From the NCBI GenBank assembly GCA_029262635.1, contig JAJCZA010000002.1, forward strand, positions 1 to 64,000: a stretch of DNA of 64,000 nucleotides, given 5' to 3'. Position numbers and translations under genes: made by a program. Shown here one piece after another: positions 1 to 10,206 of the stretch (its first letter is position 1; every line of letters begins with the position of its first letter). Below the pieces are notes generated by a model. That model was not told the origin of the DNA and made no database searches. It saw only the letters and a program-made list of their open reading frames with translations. The DNA is from Vampirovibrionales bacterium (GTDB lineage: Bacteria > Cyanobacteriota > Vampirovibrionia > Vampirovibrionales > Vampirovibrionaceae).

Positions 1-1
1 A

Positions 2-3000
2 TTCATTGAAACATCGGGAAAAGAAACATTATTTGTGGAAGCGTCGTCGTATGTTAACGCCTCGGCGCCCAGTGGCAATGGCGGCCTGTGGCTGATGGAT
101 CCCACGGACATGACGGTAAACGTTGGCGCCGGGGTTGATACGGCTTCGAATGTCTTTGCCAATAACATCCAAACCACTCTGAACACCGGGACGAATGTCA
201 CCATTCAAACCGCCGCCGCCGGTGGGGCTAACGGCGATATCACTGTTGTCGACGGCGTCACCATCAACAAAACCGCCGGCGGAGCGGCTACGCTTCGTAT
301 GAATGCTCATGAATCGATTTTATTCAATGGGGCCGGTACGGGTATTACCATTTCCTCTTCAAGCTCCGCTCTGGATCTCATTCTCAATGCGGATTTTGAC
401 AACAGTGGCGTCGGGGCAATCGCTCTGACCAATACGGATATTACGACCAACGGCGGCAATGTCACCATCGGCGGCGGATTGGATCCTTCAATCAATGCCG
501 CCGTCGGCACGGCCGCAAATACTGAAGGCGTAAACCTTAACAACACCAACATTACCACCGGAGCCGGTAATATTTCCCTTCGAGGCCAAGGTTATGCCAA
601 TGCTGGAACGGGAAGTCATTACGGTATTCTCCTAAACACCGGGTCGACCCTAACAAGTACCTCCGGTAATGTTACCTTAACGGGTACCGGCGGCAACGGG
701 ACATCGTTTAACCATGGTGTCATAATTGATGGGGTTGGCAATGAAGTCAGCACGGTGGACGGGACGCTTCAAATCACCGGAACCGGGCAGGGAACAGCTA
801 ACGATAACTATGGTGTTTATGTCAATAATACCGCTGTGGTTCGTTCAACCGGTACCGGAGCGGTGACGGTTGACGGCACCGGTGCTAATGGAACGGATAG
901 AAACTTTGGTACTTATCTTAATAATGCGGGTGTTATTCAGTCGACCGGTACCGGAACGGTAACCGTAGACGGCACCGGCGGCAATGGAAACTCATTTAAC
1001 TATGGTGTCATCATTGATGATGCGGGTAGTGAAATAAGTACCGTCAATGGCGCCCTCAATATTACGGGAACCAGCCAAGGGACGATTAATGGCAACTATG
1101 GTGTTCTCGTGAATAATGCCGGGGTCATTCGCTCGACCGGCACCGGAGCGGTGACATTAGATGGCACCGGCGGCAATGGAACAACAAATAACTTTGGTGT
1201 TTATGTTGATGACGCGGGTAGTGAAGTCAGTACGGTGAATGGTACTCTCGATATCACCGGAACCGGCCAAGGTGCGGGTGCTAATAACTATGGTATTTTA
1301 GTGAATAACGCGGGTGTGATTCGCTCGACCGGCACTGGAACGGTGACCGCAGACGGTACCGGGGCCAATGGAACCTCAAATAACGTGGGTATCTACATTG
1401 ATGACGCGGGTAGTGAAATAAGTACGGTCAATGGCGCCCTCAATGTCACTGGAACCGGCCAGGGGACTCTAACGGGCAACTCTGGTGTTTTCGTGAATAA
1501 CGCCGGGGTCATCCGTTCCACCGGCACCGGAGCGGTGACGTTAGACGGTACGAGCGCCAATGGTACTTCTTCTAATATTGGTGTTTGGGTGGATGATGCG
1601 GGCAGTGAAGTGAGTACCGTGAGTGGGAATCTTCAGATCACGGGAACCGGGCAAGGGACGGCCTCGAGTAACCATGGTGTTCATATGAATAATTCCGGTG
1701 TGATTCGTTCAACCGGCAGTGGAAGTGTAACCGTAGACGGCACGGGCGGCAATGGAACCGATGGTAATCGAGGTATTTATCTTATCGGTGCCAGTAGTGT
1801 GAGTACGGTCAATGGCGCCCTGAACCTTACCGGAACCGGTCAGGGATCCACTGTTAATAACCAAGGTATTCTACTGACTTCGGGTTCAAAAGCTCAGGTT
1901 ACAGGTACCGGAAACTTGACCATGATCGGCACCGGGGGCAACGGAACCTTCAATAACGATGGCACTTATGTTGATGGGGTAGGTACTGAAGTAAGTACGG
2001 TGAGCGGCACACTGGATATTACCGGAACCGCACAAGGGTCTCAAGGTGGAAACCGGGGTGTTCTTGTGCTTACTTCCGCTATCGTTCAGTCAACCGGAAC
2101 GGGCAATGTGACCTTAACCGGCACCGGCGCCGATGGAACGGATAGCAATTACGGCGTTATCGTCGATAATGCCGGGGTGGTTCGAACAACCAGCACCGGC
2201 AATCTGACGTTAGACGGCACCGGTGGGAATGGAACCACAAATAATAACGTTGGGGTTTGGGTGGATGCGGTGGGCAGTGAAGTCAGTACCGTGGATGGGA
2301 CGCTTCAGATTACCGGAACCGGACAAGGGGCTGGATGGTTGAATGACGGGATTAATGTGACGACGTCGGGCGTGATTCAGTCCAGCGGAACCGGTAATGT
2401 CATTTTAAGTGGCACCGGTGGCAATGGCACCATAGATAACTATGGGATTGCCGTTACAACTTCGAGTAAAGTTCGAGCAACGGGCACCGGAACGGTAACC
2501 TTAGACGGTACTGGCGGTAATGGAACAACAAATAACTATGGTGTTTATATTGATGATGCGGGTAGTGAAGTGAGTACAGTGAATAGCGCACTCAACATCA
2601 CCGGAACCGGCCAAGGGACGGCCTCGAGTAACCATGGTGTTTATGTTAATAACGCTGGTGTGATTCGGTCAACCGGAACGGGTGCTGTGGGTGTCACCGG
2701 CACCGGTGGTAATGGCACCTCGTCTAACTATGGGGTTACGGTTGTGAATACCGGAAAAATCCAATCCACCGGCACAGGCACCGTGGATGTCGCTGGCACC
2801 GGCGGCAATGGGACAATAAGTAACTTTGGTGTTCGTGTTGATGATGCGGGCAGTGAAATCAGTGCCGTAGGCGGAGCCGTAAATGTTACCGGTACCGGCC
2901 AGGGGACGGGGGCTAGCAACTATGGTGTTTATGTTTCCATTGCCGGGAAAATTAGCAACACGGGAACGGGGACGGTTGACATTACGGCCACAGGAGCCAA

Positions 3001-5446
3001 TGGAACGGATCATAACTATGGTTTTATAAACTCGACGGGTGAAGTGAGTACCGTAGATGGCGCTCTGAACATCACAGGAACCGGTCAGGGGACCGTTGAA
3101 CAAGGCTACGGTATTTACCTTCAGAGTTCTGGCGTGGTGCGCTCCACCGGCACCGGGGATCTCACATTAGTGGGCACCGGTGGCAATCTAGGGGATGGTA
3201 ACTTTGGCGTGGGTGTTAATACGAGTGCTGAAATCAGTACCGTCAATGGAAATATGAATATCACCGGAATCGGCCAGGGAACGACCCATGCAAACTATGG
3301 AATTGCTGTTGTGAATGCGGGGAAAATCCGATCCACCGGAACCGGAAATATGGTTTTAGACGGTACCGGCGGTAATGGAACCAGAGATAACTACGGGGTT
3401 TGGGTGGATGGTCTCGGCACTGAACTCAGCACCGTGGATGGAACGCTTCAGATGACGGGAACCGGACAAGGAACAACCACGGATAACCATGGTATTTTCG
3501 CTAATAATTCCGGTGTCATCCGGTCAACCGGGAGCGGCAATGTGACGTTAACCGCTACCGGAGGAGATGGAACGCTAAACAATCATGGTGTTGCTCTTTT
3601 AGGTGGTGGTACCCTAACAGCTACAGGAGCAGGGACCGTTGATGTGACCGGAACAGGTGGAAATAATGGTGCCGGAACGAACTGGAGTTATGGGGTTTCC
3701 GTTGATGGGGCAGGTAGTGAAATTAATACGACGAATGGCACCCTTAATGTGACCGGAACGGGCCAAGGAACCGGGGATGGTAATATTGGGGTTTATCTTA
3801 ATAATGGCGGGAAAGTAAGAACAGTGGGGACAGATAATCTCAATGTGATTGGAACCGCTGGCAATGGCGTTAACCAGAATAGTGGCATCCAAGTGAGCGC
3901 CGTTGGCAGTGAAATTAGTACGATCGATGGCGTATTAAATGTTACCGGGACGGGGCAGGGGACCGGAAGCAGTAATCATGGCATCTACGTTGATAACACC
4001 GGTATCATTAGGTCAACAGGAACTGGTGATGTGACTGGCACCGGAACTGGAAGCACTACGGGCTTTAACTTTAATACGGGCATACTGAATCAAAGTGAAA
4101 TCAGTACGGTGGATGGCGCACTTAATCTGACCGGGGTTTCTTCAGGAACAGGGCCCAGTAATATTGGTCTTCTTGTTCGAACGGGTGGGGTAGCCCGATC
4201 CACAGGAACCGGCGATGTGAATATTACCGGAACAGGAAGCAGTAATGGAACCAGCGATAACGGGGGTGTTTATATCGAATTCGCCGGATCTGAAGTGAGT
4301 ACAACCAGTGGGGATTTAACTATCGTCGGAACCAGTGGCGTAGGGGCCGGTGGTGAGTCTGGTGTTTTAATAAGAGATACAGCCACTGTCTTTAGTAGCA
4401 CAGGAGATATCGAGATCCACGGAACAGGAGATGGTGGCTCTCAAGGAATCGACAGTTTTAATGGGGTAAACCCGATTGGCAATAATTTGATGACCGGGGA
4501 TGTTCGGCTGTTTAGCGATACGTGGGATTTAACAGGAGTATCTCTTGAAACCGCAGGAACCATCGCCTTTGCCCCTGAAACCGCAAGCAATAGTGTTGGC
4601 ATTAATGGCGGGGCCGGAACAGTTCAATTTGATAACACGTTTTTAGATACCATCAACACGGCTACGGTGAGTCCAAGCCAAGTTATTTTCGGAGATGAGT
4701 TATCTGGAGCCGGCGCTGTTGATATCGGCAACAATTGGGATATTAGTCCGTACAACTTCTCAATGAAAACTGTGGGTGGAAGTATCAATGCCAATAATAT
4801 TATTGCGGGAACCAACACGCTGACGTTAGAGAGTCGAACCGGTAATATGACCCTAAACGGCTCCATAACGGGCCAAGATTTAGCTTTAAATTCAAGGGGC
4901 AGTATTATCGATAGCAATGGCGGCGCCAATAATATTAACGCCACCGGAAACGTCACTCTCACCGCCGGCGGCAACGTGGGCGGGCGAACCAGTCCGCTGG
5001 AAATTTTGACCACAGGCAATTTAACCGTCACCTCCTTCGGGGTGAATGTGGATGGCGGCGGCGCTAACGGCATGACCTTCAATGGCTTAGCTCCACTAGA
5101 AGACCTTTCCGGTAATGATAGCTATTACGACGCTTTATTAAACCCCAACAGCGTCGGAATCTACTCCACATTTGCCATTTTTAACAACGTGCCGATTTCC
5201 GGGCTGAACGGCGAGCCGACGCCTTCTAGCGTGGATTTTTTAAGCAAAAACAATGCCGCCAATGAACTGCGAAACACCATTCAACCGGATTACTTTATAG
5301 TAGCGCCTAAACAGATCCCACCCGCTTCGCCCACCATGAAAAACCTCGTGAATCACCCCACCCTCCCTGTCAACTCCCAAGGCATCCAAAAAGCCAAACG
5401 CCTCATCCGAAAAAACGGCAAACTCCACCTAAGTTCCGGGATATAG
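2..5446 (+). CDS. Giant repeat-rich filamentous-haemagglutinin-like exoprotein (TpsA type), 5' end outside window
   Basis: The frame is open to the window edge, so at least 1,814 C-terminal residues are seen and the signal peptide and TPS secretion domain are missing. Near the left edge it has the phrase GGLWLMDPTDMTV, typical of the segment after the secretion domain in haemagglutinin-like adhesins. About 40 copies of a 32-residue Gly/Thr/Asn-rich unit follow, then a non-repetitive part with the beta-helix style of FhaB proteins (for example NNINATGNVTLTAGGNVG). The end is basic with no beta-barrel, so it is not a classical autotransporter; secretion through an Omp85/TpsB partner is inferred. 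Such a protein is found at 30146-31666 but is not adjacent. Likely role is adhesion or surface structure. Confidence 0.8.
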   Translation, partial: FIETSGKETLFVEASSYVNASAPSGNGGLWLMDPTDMTVNVGAGVDTASNVFANNIQTTLNTGTNVTIQTAAAGGANGDITVVDGVTINKTAGGAATLRMNAHESILFNGAGTGITISSSSSALDLILNADFDNSGVGAIALTNTDITTNGGNVTIGGGLDPSINAAVGTAANTEGVNLNNTNITTGAGNISLRGQGYANAGTGSHYGILLNTGSTLTSTSGNVTLTGTGGNGTSFNHGVIIDGVGNEVSTVDGTLQITGTGQGTANDNYGVYVNNTAVVRSTGTGAVTVDGTGANGTDRNFGTYLNNAGVIQSTGTGTVTVDGTGGNGNSFNYGVIIDDAGSEISTVNGALNITGTSQGTINGNYGVLVNNAGVIRSTGTGAVTLDGTGGNGTTNNFGVYVDDAGSEVSTVNGTLDITGTGQGAGANNYGILVNNAGVIRSTGTGTVTADGTGANGTSNNVGIYIDDAGSEISTVNGALNVTGTGQGTLTGNSGVFVNNAGVIRSTGTGAVTLDGTSANGTSSNIGVWVDDAGSEVSTVSGNLQITGTGQGTASSNHGVHMNNSGVIRSTGSGSVTVDGTGGNGTDGNRGIYLIGASSVSTVNGALNLTGTGQGSTVNNQGILLTSGSKAQVTGTGNLTMIGTGGNGTFNNDGTYVDGVGTEVSTVSGTLDITGTAQGSQGGNRGVLVLTSAIVQSTGTGNVTLTGTGADGTDSNYGVIVDNAGVVRTTSTGNLTLDGTGGNGTTNNNVGVWVDAVGSEVSTVDGTLQITGTGQGAGWLNDGINVTTSGVIQSSGTGNVILSGTGGNGTIDNYGIAVTTSSKVRATGTGTVTLDGTGGNGTTNNYGVYIDDAGSEVSTVNSALNITGTGQGTASSNHGVYVNNAGVIRSTGTGAVGVTGTGGNGTSSNYGVTVVNTGKIQSTGTGTVDVAGTGGNGTISNFGVRVDDAGSEISAVGGAVNVTGTGQGTGASNYGVYVSIAGKISNTGTGTVDITATGANGTDHNYGFINSTGEVSTVDGALNITGTGQGTVEQGYGIYLQSSGVVRSTGTGDLTLVGTGGNLGDGNFGVGVNTSAEISTVNGNMNITGIGQGTTHANYGIAVVNAGKIRSTGTGNMVLDGTGGNGTRDNYGVWVDGLGTELSTVDGTLQMTGTGQGTTTDNHGIFANNSGVIRSTGSGNVTLTATGGDGTLNNHGVALLGGGTLTATGAGTVDVTGTGGNNGAGTNWSYGVSVDGAGSEINTTNGTLNVTGTGQGTGDGNIGVYLNNGGKVRTVGTDNLNVIGTAGNGVNQNSGIQVSAVGSEISTIDGVLNVTGTGQGTGSSNHGIYVDNTGIIRSTGTGDVTGTGTGSTTGFNFNTGILNQSEISTVDGALNLTGVSSGTGPSNIGLLVRTGGVARSTGTGDVNITGTGSSNGTSDNGGVYIEFAGSEVSTTSGDLTIVGTSGVGAGGESGVLIRDTATVFSSTGDIEIHGTGDGGSQGIDSFNGVNPIGNNLMTGDVRLFSDTWDLTGVSLETAGTIAFAPETASNSVGINGGAGTVQFDNTFLDTINTATVSPSQVIFGDELSGAGAVDIGNNWDISPYNFSMKTVGGSINANNIIAGTNTLTLESRTGNMTLNGSITGQDLALNSRGSIIDSNGGANNINATGNVTLTAGGNVGGRTSPLEILTTGNLTVTSFGVNVDGGGANGMTFNGLAPLEDLSGNDSYYDALLNPNSVGIYSTFAIFNNVPISGLNGEPTPSSVDFLSKNNAANELRNTIQPDYFIVAPKQIPPASPTMKNLVNHPTLPVNSQGIQKAKRLIRKNGKLHLSSGI
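600..4440 (+). repeat. About 40 tandem 96-bp coding repeats in alternating A/B types
   Basis: In-frame repeats inside the exoprotein gene. Type A reads like NNAGVIRSTGTGAVTLDG followed by GTGGNGTTNNFGVYV. Type B reads like DDAGSEVSTVNGTLDITG followed by GTGQGTASSNHGVYV. Each is 32 residues and they mostly alternate, giving a 192-bp higher-order unit. Copies are diverged at synonymous positions, so this is an old array. Copy number is by eye. Confidence 0.85.
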
Positions 5447-5736
5447 ACGAAGGAAAAGGGCAACGGACTTTTTTCATCGTCTCATATAATTGGAGGAAGT
5501 GATGCTTTTAAACTCGGAGAAGCAGAGGGGGTTGGATTGACATTTAAAAAACAGAGTCCTCTGAATTGATGAATAAAGAGGTTTTTAGAGGATCTCCGCT
5601 AGTTAAATGAGGAAAGATAGGGGCGAGTTCGGTTAGTCTGGATTATATAAGTTCAACAGAAATTCACAAATAAAATCTGTAAGTAATAAAAAGAGATAGA
5701 GAACCAGACAAATAACAGGAGGGGTCTCTCATCGCA

Positions 5737-6177
5737 TTGAAACAGTTTAGTTTCAAGCTTCAGGCGGTGCTGGATTATCGTTCTGAACAGCTTGAGCGTG
5801 TTCAGCAAAAAGTGGCTCAAGAAGAGAAAAATCGGATGGACATTGTCCATAAAATAGAAGGGATTGATCAGACGGTTCAGCAGGCATTCGAAGACTATAA
5901 TAAAACGCTTCAGCAACAATCGTTGGATGTAGTCACTTCAAGACAGTTTAGTCAGTATGTTGAATTAAAAAAAGCGAAACGAAAAATATATGAATCTCAT
6001 TTGTGTGAACAAGAAAAAGTGTTAAACAAGAACCGTCTTGAATTACAGGCACATTTGATTCGAAAGAAATCACTGGACTTGCTAAAAGAAAAGCATTATA
6101 AACAGTTTTTAAAAAATATTGAGAAAGAAGAAGAGAAATTTTTATCTGAAATTGCACTAAACCGTATGGCACGGTAA
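5737..6177 (+). CDS. fliJ: FliJ-like flagellar export chaperone
   Basis: A 146-residue, almost entirely helical, charged coiled-coil protein starting KQFSFKLQAVLDYRSEQLE, the usual opening of FliJ. FliJ binds the export ATPase FliI and escorts substrates to the flagellar type III gate in the cytoplasm. Length matches the family. It precedes fliK, flgD and flgE, a common order, although the usual upstream neighbour fliI is absent here. The start is TTG, preceded by AGGAGGGG at 5717-5724, a long spacer of 12 nt. FliJ sequences are weakly conserved, so the call leans on context. Confidence 0.75.
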   Translation: MKQFSFKLQAVLDYRSEQLERVQQKVAQEEKNRMDIVHKIEGIDQTVQQAFEDYNKTLQQQSLDVVTSRQFSQYVELKKAKRKIYESHLCEQEKVLNKNRLELQAHLIRKKSLDLLKEKHYKQFLKNIEKEEEKFLSEIALNRMAR

Positions 6178-6215
6178 CTTAGTCGGTTTTAACAAAAGGG
6201 AATTATCGAACACTT

Positions 6216-8183
6216 ATGTCCATATCAACCACATTGGGGAACCTTATATCAGGCTTGACAGGTCAAGTGAAAAAAGCCGATCCTTTGAAGGAAGAAGGAA
6301 ACGCTTCTGACATGGCTGATGCGGTGGGCATGGAGAAATTGGGGCAGGATTTTTCTCAGGCTTTTGATAAAGCGCTTGAAGGAAGGGGTGATGGAGAAAA
6401 ACTTGTAGACTCTGACGCCATTAAGAGTGCTATTGAACCTGAACAAGAAACAGAGGAATCTTTGAAGGGGCTTTTAGAAGAAGTTCACGAAAATGAAACG
6501 GCGGACTTCGATATCGATTCTGGAAGCTCGGATCTCAATGGGGTTCGAGTGGTTAATTTAGAGAGCATGGACGCTTCTGATTTAACCGATAAGAACAAAA
6601 TAAATAAAAAAGTAATTGGAATAGAGGTAGGCCTTGAGAATAGAGGATCACTTGAGTCAAAAGGTGGAGACAAAAGTATAAAATTAAAAGATGTTCTCGT
6701 GGATTCGCCCCAGGGAAAAGCTCTTTCTGCTGAACTATTTGGTGTTGTTTCTAGTCCGGCCCAAGGCATCCAAACTATTTTGGATACAACGCTTAGCCAG
6801 GCGGGTGATTTTGAACTAAACGTTGAATCGGCACTGATCTCTGGAGGGGAAAAAGATTGGGCTGAGACCCAAAAAACGAATAACTTAATTACAGAAATTA
6901 ACCAAGAAGGCGTTAAAGACCCTGCAAGTACGTTACAAAAAAACGGGAAAGATCCGGAATCGTTCGTGCCATCATCCCGAGTTACGGATGTTGACTCTTC
7001 GAATGCCGATCTTTCCCGGAATAGCTCGGTGGAGCGATTGGAAAGGGTGACAGAAGAAACCATCGATGTTCGACAGGAAAAAACGGTCAAACCGGAGATC
7101 GGTTCAGTAAAAGCAGATGCAAAACCGAACCGGATGACTTTGCCGTCTACTCCTTCTTTAAGGAATACCCTTGAAGAGGCTACAGGCGTGATGAAGATGA
7201 AGCAGCCAAAGCTCGAAGCGGCTTTTTCTCAGGAGTCTTTAGACTTAACGCCCCTAGGCCGAGAGCAAGCATCTCAGGCTATTGAGCAAGCGATTCAAAC
7301 GTCATCCGAACCGGCTAAGCTGGCATTAACTGACGTTTTAGACAAATTGCAACAACCCGTTAAAAAATCGACTCAACCCTTTCTCTCGGTGGAAGCGTCA
7401 CCGATGGGTTCCGCTCTTGAGGTGCCAGCAGACAGCGAAACGATTTCTTCTGTGGCAACGTCTGTGGAATCTGAGTCTCTGTCGGTAGATACGCCGGATA
7501 CACTGGATGGGTCAGGAACAAAAAGTGTTTCAAAAGATTCGTTAAACATAACCAGTTTAACCAATAGCATGGAATCTAATCTGGCTTCATCACCGGTTTC
7601 CAGTAAAGCAGGATTTTCTATTCGACCTCTTGAAGTGGGAGGCAAAGATTTGACAGGTGTGACGAGTCAGGTGATTCAAGAGGCAACACTAGCGGTTAAA
7701 AATGGTCAGAAAGAAATGACCTTGCAACTGACACCGGATGATTTAGGGACAGTTCGAATTAAATTGAACAGTGGTGCAGATCAAATTGTCAGTGCCCGAC
7801 TTATCGCCTCAACGCCTGAAGCGCATGATATTCTGACTCGTCAAAGTGAAGCACTTCAAAAAGCGTTGGAAATTCAAGGGGTTCGGGTTCGCGAAATCCA
7901 GGTTGTTCTGGCAGGTGAAGGGACGAATCACCATAGTGGAGGGACTCAATCTGAATCATTCCAGAACCAATCGCAGCAACAAGCTTTTCATAATATGGCT
8001 CAACAGTACTATCAAGAAGGTGGCGACTTTCAAGGCCAGGGCCAGTCTCAGTCCTTCGCTTCGCAAGATGGCGAACCATCGGATAGAGTCCGGGTAACAT
8101 CACCGGAAGAAGAGAACACCGAGTTAAGCCCTAACCAACAAGCGACTCCAGATGATCAGGGACGAATCAGTTTGCTGGTTTGA
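6216..8183 (+). CDS. fliK: Flagellar hook-length control protein FliK
   Basis: 655 residues. The first 450 are low-complexity, acidic and Ser/Thr-rich, as expected of the disordered ruler part. The C-terminal domain (about residues 475-575) carries the Flg_hook signature: MTLQLTPDDLGTVRIKL, then ARLIASTPEAHDILTRQ and LQKALEIQGVRVREIQV. FliK measures hook length and switches the export gate FlhB from hook to filament substrates. The tail is rich in Gln and Gly. It starts at ATG 6216 with AAAAGGGA about 12 nt upstream, between fliJ and flgD. FlhB lies at 52341-53447. Confidence 0.92.
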   Translation: MSISTTLGNLISGLTGQVKKADPLKEEGNASDMADAVGMEKLGQDFSQAFDKALEGRGDGEKLVDSDAIKSAIEPEQETEESLKGLLEEVHENETADFDIDSGSSDLNGVRVVNLESMDASDLTDKNKINKKVIGIEVGLENRGSLESKGGDKSIKLKDVLVDSPQGKALSAELFGVVSSPAQGIQTILDTTLSQAGDFELNVESALISGGEKDWAETQKTNNLITEINQEGVKDPASTLQKNGKDPESFVPSSRVTDVDSSNADLSRNSSVERLERVTEETIDVRQEKTVKPEIGSVKADAKPNRMTLPSTPSLRNTLEEATGVMKMKQPKLEAAFSQESLDLTPLGREQASQAIEQAIQTSSEPAKLALTDVLDKLQQPVKKSTQPFLSVEASPMGSALEVPADSETISSVATSVESESLSVDTPDTLDGSGTKSVSKDSLNITSLTNSMESNLASSPVSSKAGFSIRPLEVGGKDLTGVTSQVIQEATLAVKNGQKEMTLQLTPDDLGTVRIKLNSGADQIVSARLIASTPEAHDILTRQSEALQKALEIQGVRVREIQVVLAGEGTNHHSGGTQSESFQNQSQQQAFHNMAQQYYQEGGDFQGQGQSQSFASQDGEPSDRVRVTSPEEENTELSPNQQATPDDQGRISLLV

Positions 8184-8256
8184 ACGTTTACAAAATAACA
8201 GTATTAGAAAAAGTTATCAGGAAATAATAGAGAGAATTAGGAAAAGGAGAAGTCCT

Positions 8257-8688
8257 TTGAATGTACAAGATACAATCACACAGTTGCAGAATAATACGAA
8301 TCGGGTTCAATATGAAAACGGGCGTGAAACTTTAGGGACGGGTGAAATTAATAAAAACTCATTCCTGACGTTGCTGTTAGCGCAGCTGGAACACCAGGAT
8401 CCGATGAACCCAGTGGAAGATGCGGAATTCATCCAACAGCAAGCCGCGTTTACGCAAATCGAAAAACTGGATCAACTCATTGATGCAACCAATACGTCTA
8501 ATGTTTTAGGGCAGGCCAGTTCTTTAGTGGGTCAAAATGTCGAGGTCCTTCTGGATAGCGGACAGACCCAAACAGGTCGTGTCGACAGTGTCCAGTTTGG
8601 AACCGATGGTATTGGTATTCACGTGGGTGATAGTGTTTACACCATGGATCAAGTTATGGGCATTTTTGCCCCGTCGTCGGGTAACTAG
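8257..8688 (+). CDS. flgD: Flagellar hook-capping protein FlgD (short form)
   Basis: The frame is open from 8152, inside fliK, but the TTG at 8257 preceded by AAGGAGA at 8244-8250 is the likely start. It gives 143 residues and no overlap with fliK. The conserved FlgD core is clear: NSFLTLLLAQLEHQDPMNP, then EFIQQQAAFTQIEKLDQL. FlgD caps the growing hook so that FlgE subunits can assemble. It is short, like Gram-positive forms, and lacks the C-terminal FlgD-Ig/Tudor region of enterobacteria. A small inverted repeat, GCTGAT-CTT-ATCAGC, follows the stop at 8689-8703. Confidence 0.9.
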   Translation: MNVQDTITQLQNNTNRVQYENGRETLGTGEINKNSFLTLLLAQLEHQDPMNPVEDAEFIQQQAAFTQIEKLDQLIDATNTSNVLGQASSLVGQNVEVLLDSGQTQTGRVDSVQFGTDGIGIHVGDSVYTMDQVMGIFAPSSGN

Positions 8689-8832
8689 GCTGATCTTATC
8701 AGCGAATACACTTTAGTGGGATTGAATTTAAAGAGGTTTAAAATGTAAAAGAGAACCATATAACTTGCGGGTTATGTAAAAAATTAAGAAATTTTAGAGA
8801 AGAGTAAAGAGAGACTTGGAGGTCTTTATCGT

Positions 8833-10035
8833 ATGTCATCAGGATTATATGCATCAGCGTCAGGCATTCGGGCGCATCAGACACGAATGAATGTGATTTC
8901 AAACAATATTGCCAATGTGAACACTTTAGGATTTAAGTCGAGTCTTGTTAATTTTTCGGACGTCTTTTCCAGAACCCTTTCAGGAGGGAGTGCGCCCACT
9001 GGAACCACGGGTGGAACCAACCCTAGACAAATAGGGAATGGCGTTTTGGTTCAAGATATTTCCAAAGATTTTAGTCAGGGAGGAACCCAGTTTACTGGAC
9101 GGTCCACAGACATGATGATTAACGGCAACGGTTTCTTTGTCATTGAGAGAATCGATAATACGCTTGGTGTTGGGAATCAGGGATTTTTCCTGACCCGGGC
9201 CGGTAATTTTTCACTGGATTCGCAAGGGAATCTAACGACTCCAGATGGAATGCGGGTTCGAGGGACGTCTCAATTGAATGGCAGTTCACCTGCAACGATT
9301 ACCAATGTGAATGTCCCTCAATCGCTAACTATTGTTAAAGATTTGGACGCGAATAATAATATCATTGGTACTCACTTAGCCAATAATGTGGTGACACCGG
9401 CGGCGGTTGCTGCTGCTCAAACCGTCGGTACGGTTACTCAACTTCAAACGGAAGTTAAACTGGTTAACTTTAGTTTGGGTCGGGGCGGTGATATTACAGC
9501 GGTTTACTCCAATGGAGATAGAATCAGTGTCCGGGTGGATCAAAACACCCAAGTGGCAGGAAGCCCTCAGCTGGCTCGAACCGAGGTTGTTCACCTTCCC
9601 TCTGAAGGTGGAACCTTTGGTCCCGATTTAAGCAGTCCGGGTGCAGGCGCTCCAGATGGTAACCCTTCTCAGGCAACGGATTCGGGTTTGTTGGATCAAA
9701 TTGCCGGATTTACCATACTAACAACACCTCCGGGCGGTAATGGCCTTGAGGGTGCCCAATTGAACCTCCAAACAGCGACTGTTGTTAACCCAGCGGGCCT
9801 TCAGTCTGATGGCAATAACAACTTTCTTTTAGGCGCCAATGCTGGAACGGTCTCCTTCGGACAACCCGGAGCTGAAAACCGGGGGCCCGTTGTGAATGGT
9901 TCTCTAGAGTCTTCGAATGTGGATCTGGCAGGTCAGTTTACGGATATGATCATTACTCAGCGAGGCCTCGAATCCAATAGTCGAATGATTCGGGCGCAGA
10001 GTGAAGTCCTGCAATCTATTATTAATAGTGTTTAA
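8833..10035 (+). CDS. flgE: Flagellar hook protein FlgE
   Basis: 400 residues with the N-terminal rod/hook motif SGLYASASGIRAHQTRMNVI and SNNIANVNTLGFKSS, the central motif GNGFFVIE, and the C-terminal coiled part FTDMIITQRGLESNSRMI and EVLQSII. FlgF and FlgG share both ends, but position after fliK-flgD and a long middle domain favour FlgE. The product is exported by the flagellar type III apparatus and polymerises outside the cell into the hook. The start ATG has TTGGAGGTC upstream. A hairpin terminator follows at 10077-10104. Confidence 0.9.
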   Translation: MSSGLYASASGIRAHQTRMNVISNNIANVNTLGFKSSLVNFSDVFSRTLSGGSAPTGTTGGTNPRQIGNGVLVQDISKDFSQGGTQFTGRSTDMMINGNGFFVIERIDNTLGVGNQGFFLTRAGNFSLDSQGNLTTPDGMRVRGTSQLNGSSPATITNVNVPQSLTIVKDLDANNNIIGTHLANNVVTPAAVAAAQTVGTVTQLQTEVKLVNFSLGRGGDITAVYSNGDRISVRVDQNTQVAGSPQLARTEVVHLPSEGGTFGPDLSSPGAGAPDGNPSQATDSGLLDQIAGFTILTTPPGGNGLEGAQLNLQTATVVNPAGLQSDGNNNFLLGANAGTVSFGQPGAENRGPVVNGSLESSNVDLAGQFTDMIITQRGLESNSRMIRAQSEVLQSIINSV

Positions 10036-10076
10036 TAACCCGTATTCAGTTGTACAAAAGCGTCTTCCTTGAACCT

Positions 10077-10104
10077 GCCGTGGAGAGTATTTATTCTCCA
10101 CGGC
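10077..10104 (+). terminator. Hairpin terminator after flgE
   Basis: A 10-bp stem, GCCGTGGAGA and TCTCCACGGC, with an 8-nt loop, followed by a T-rich stretch (CTCTCTTTTA). It lies 42 bp after the flgE stop and closes the flagellar unit. Confidence 0.75.
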
Positions 10105-10206
10105 TCTCTTTTACCTTGTTCTTTTTACAACTGTGGTAGACTCAAAGTGTTTTTTTCCTTAAAATAAGGACGCTTGATAATAATAGGTGTCAGGGAGCTC
10201 TGTTTG

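Noticed and set aside
600-4440. Regular ~96/192-bp repeats suggesting a CRISPR-like array or satellite
   Set aside because: The repeats are in-frame, 32 codons long, diverged mainly at synonymous sites and part of one open frame; there are no spacers.
8689-8703. GCTGAT-CTT-ATCAGC inverted repeat after flgD as terminator
   Set aside because: Only a 6-bp stem with no T tract; could be a minor processing site, so not listed as a terminator.
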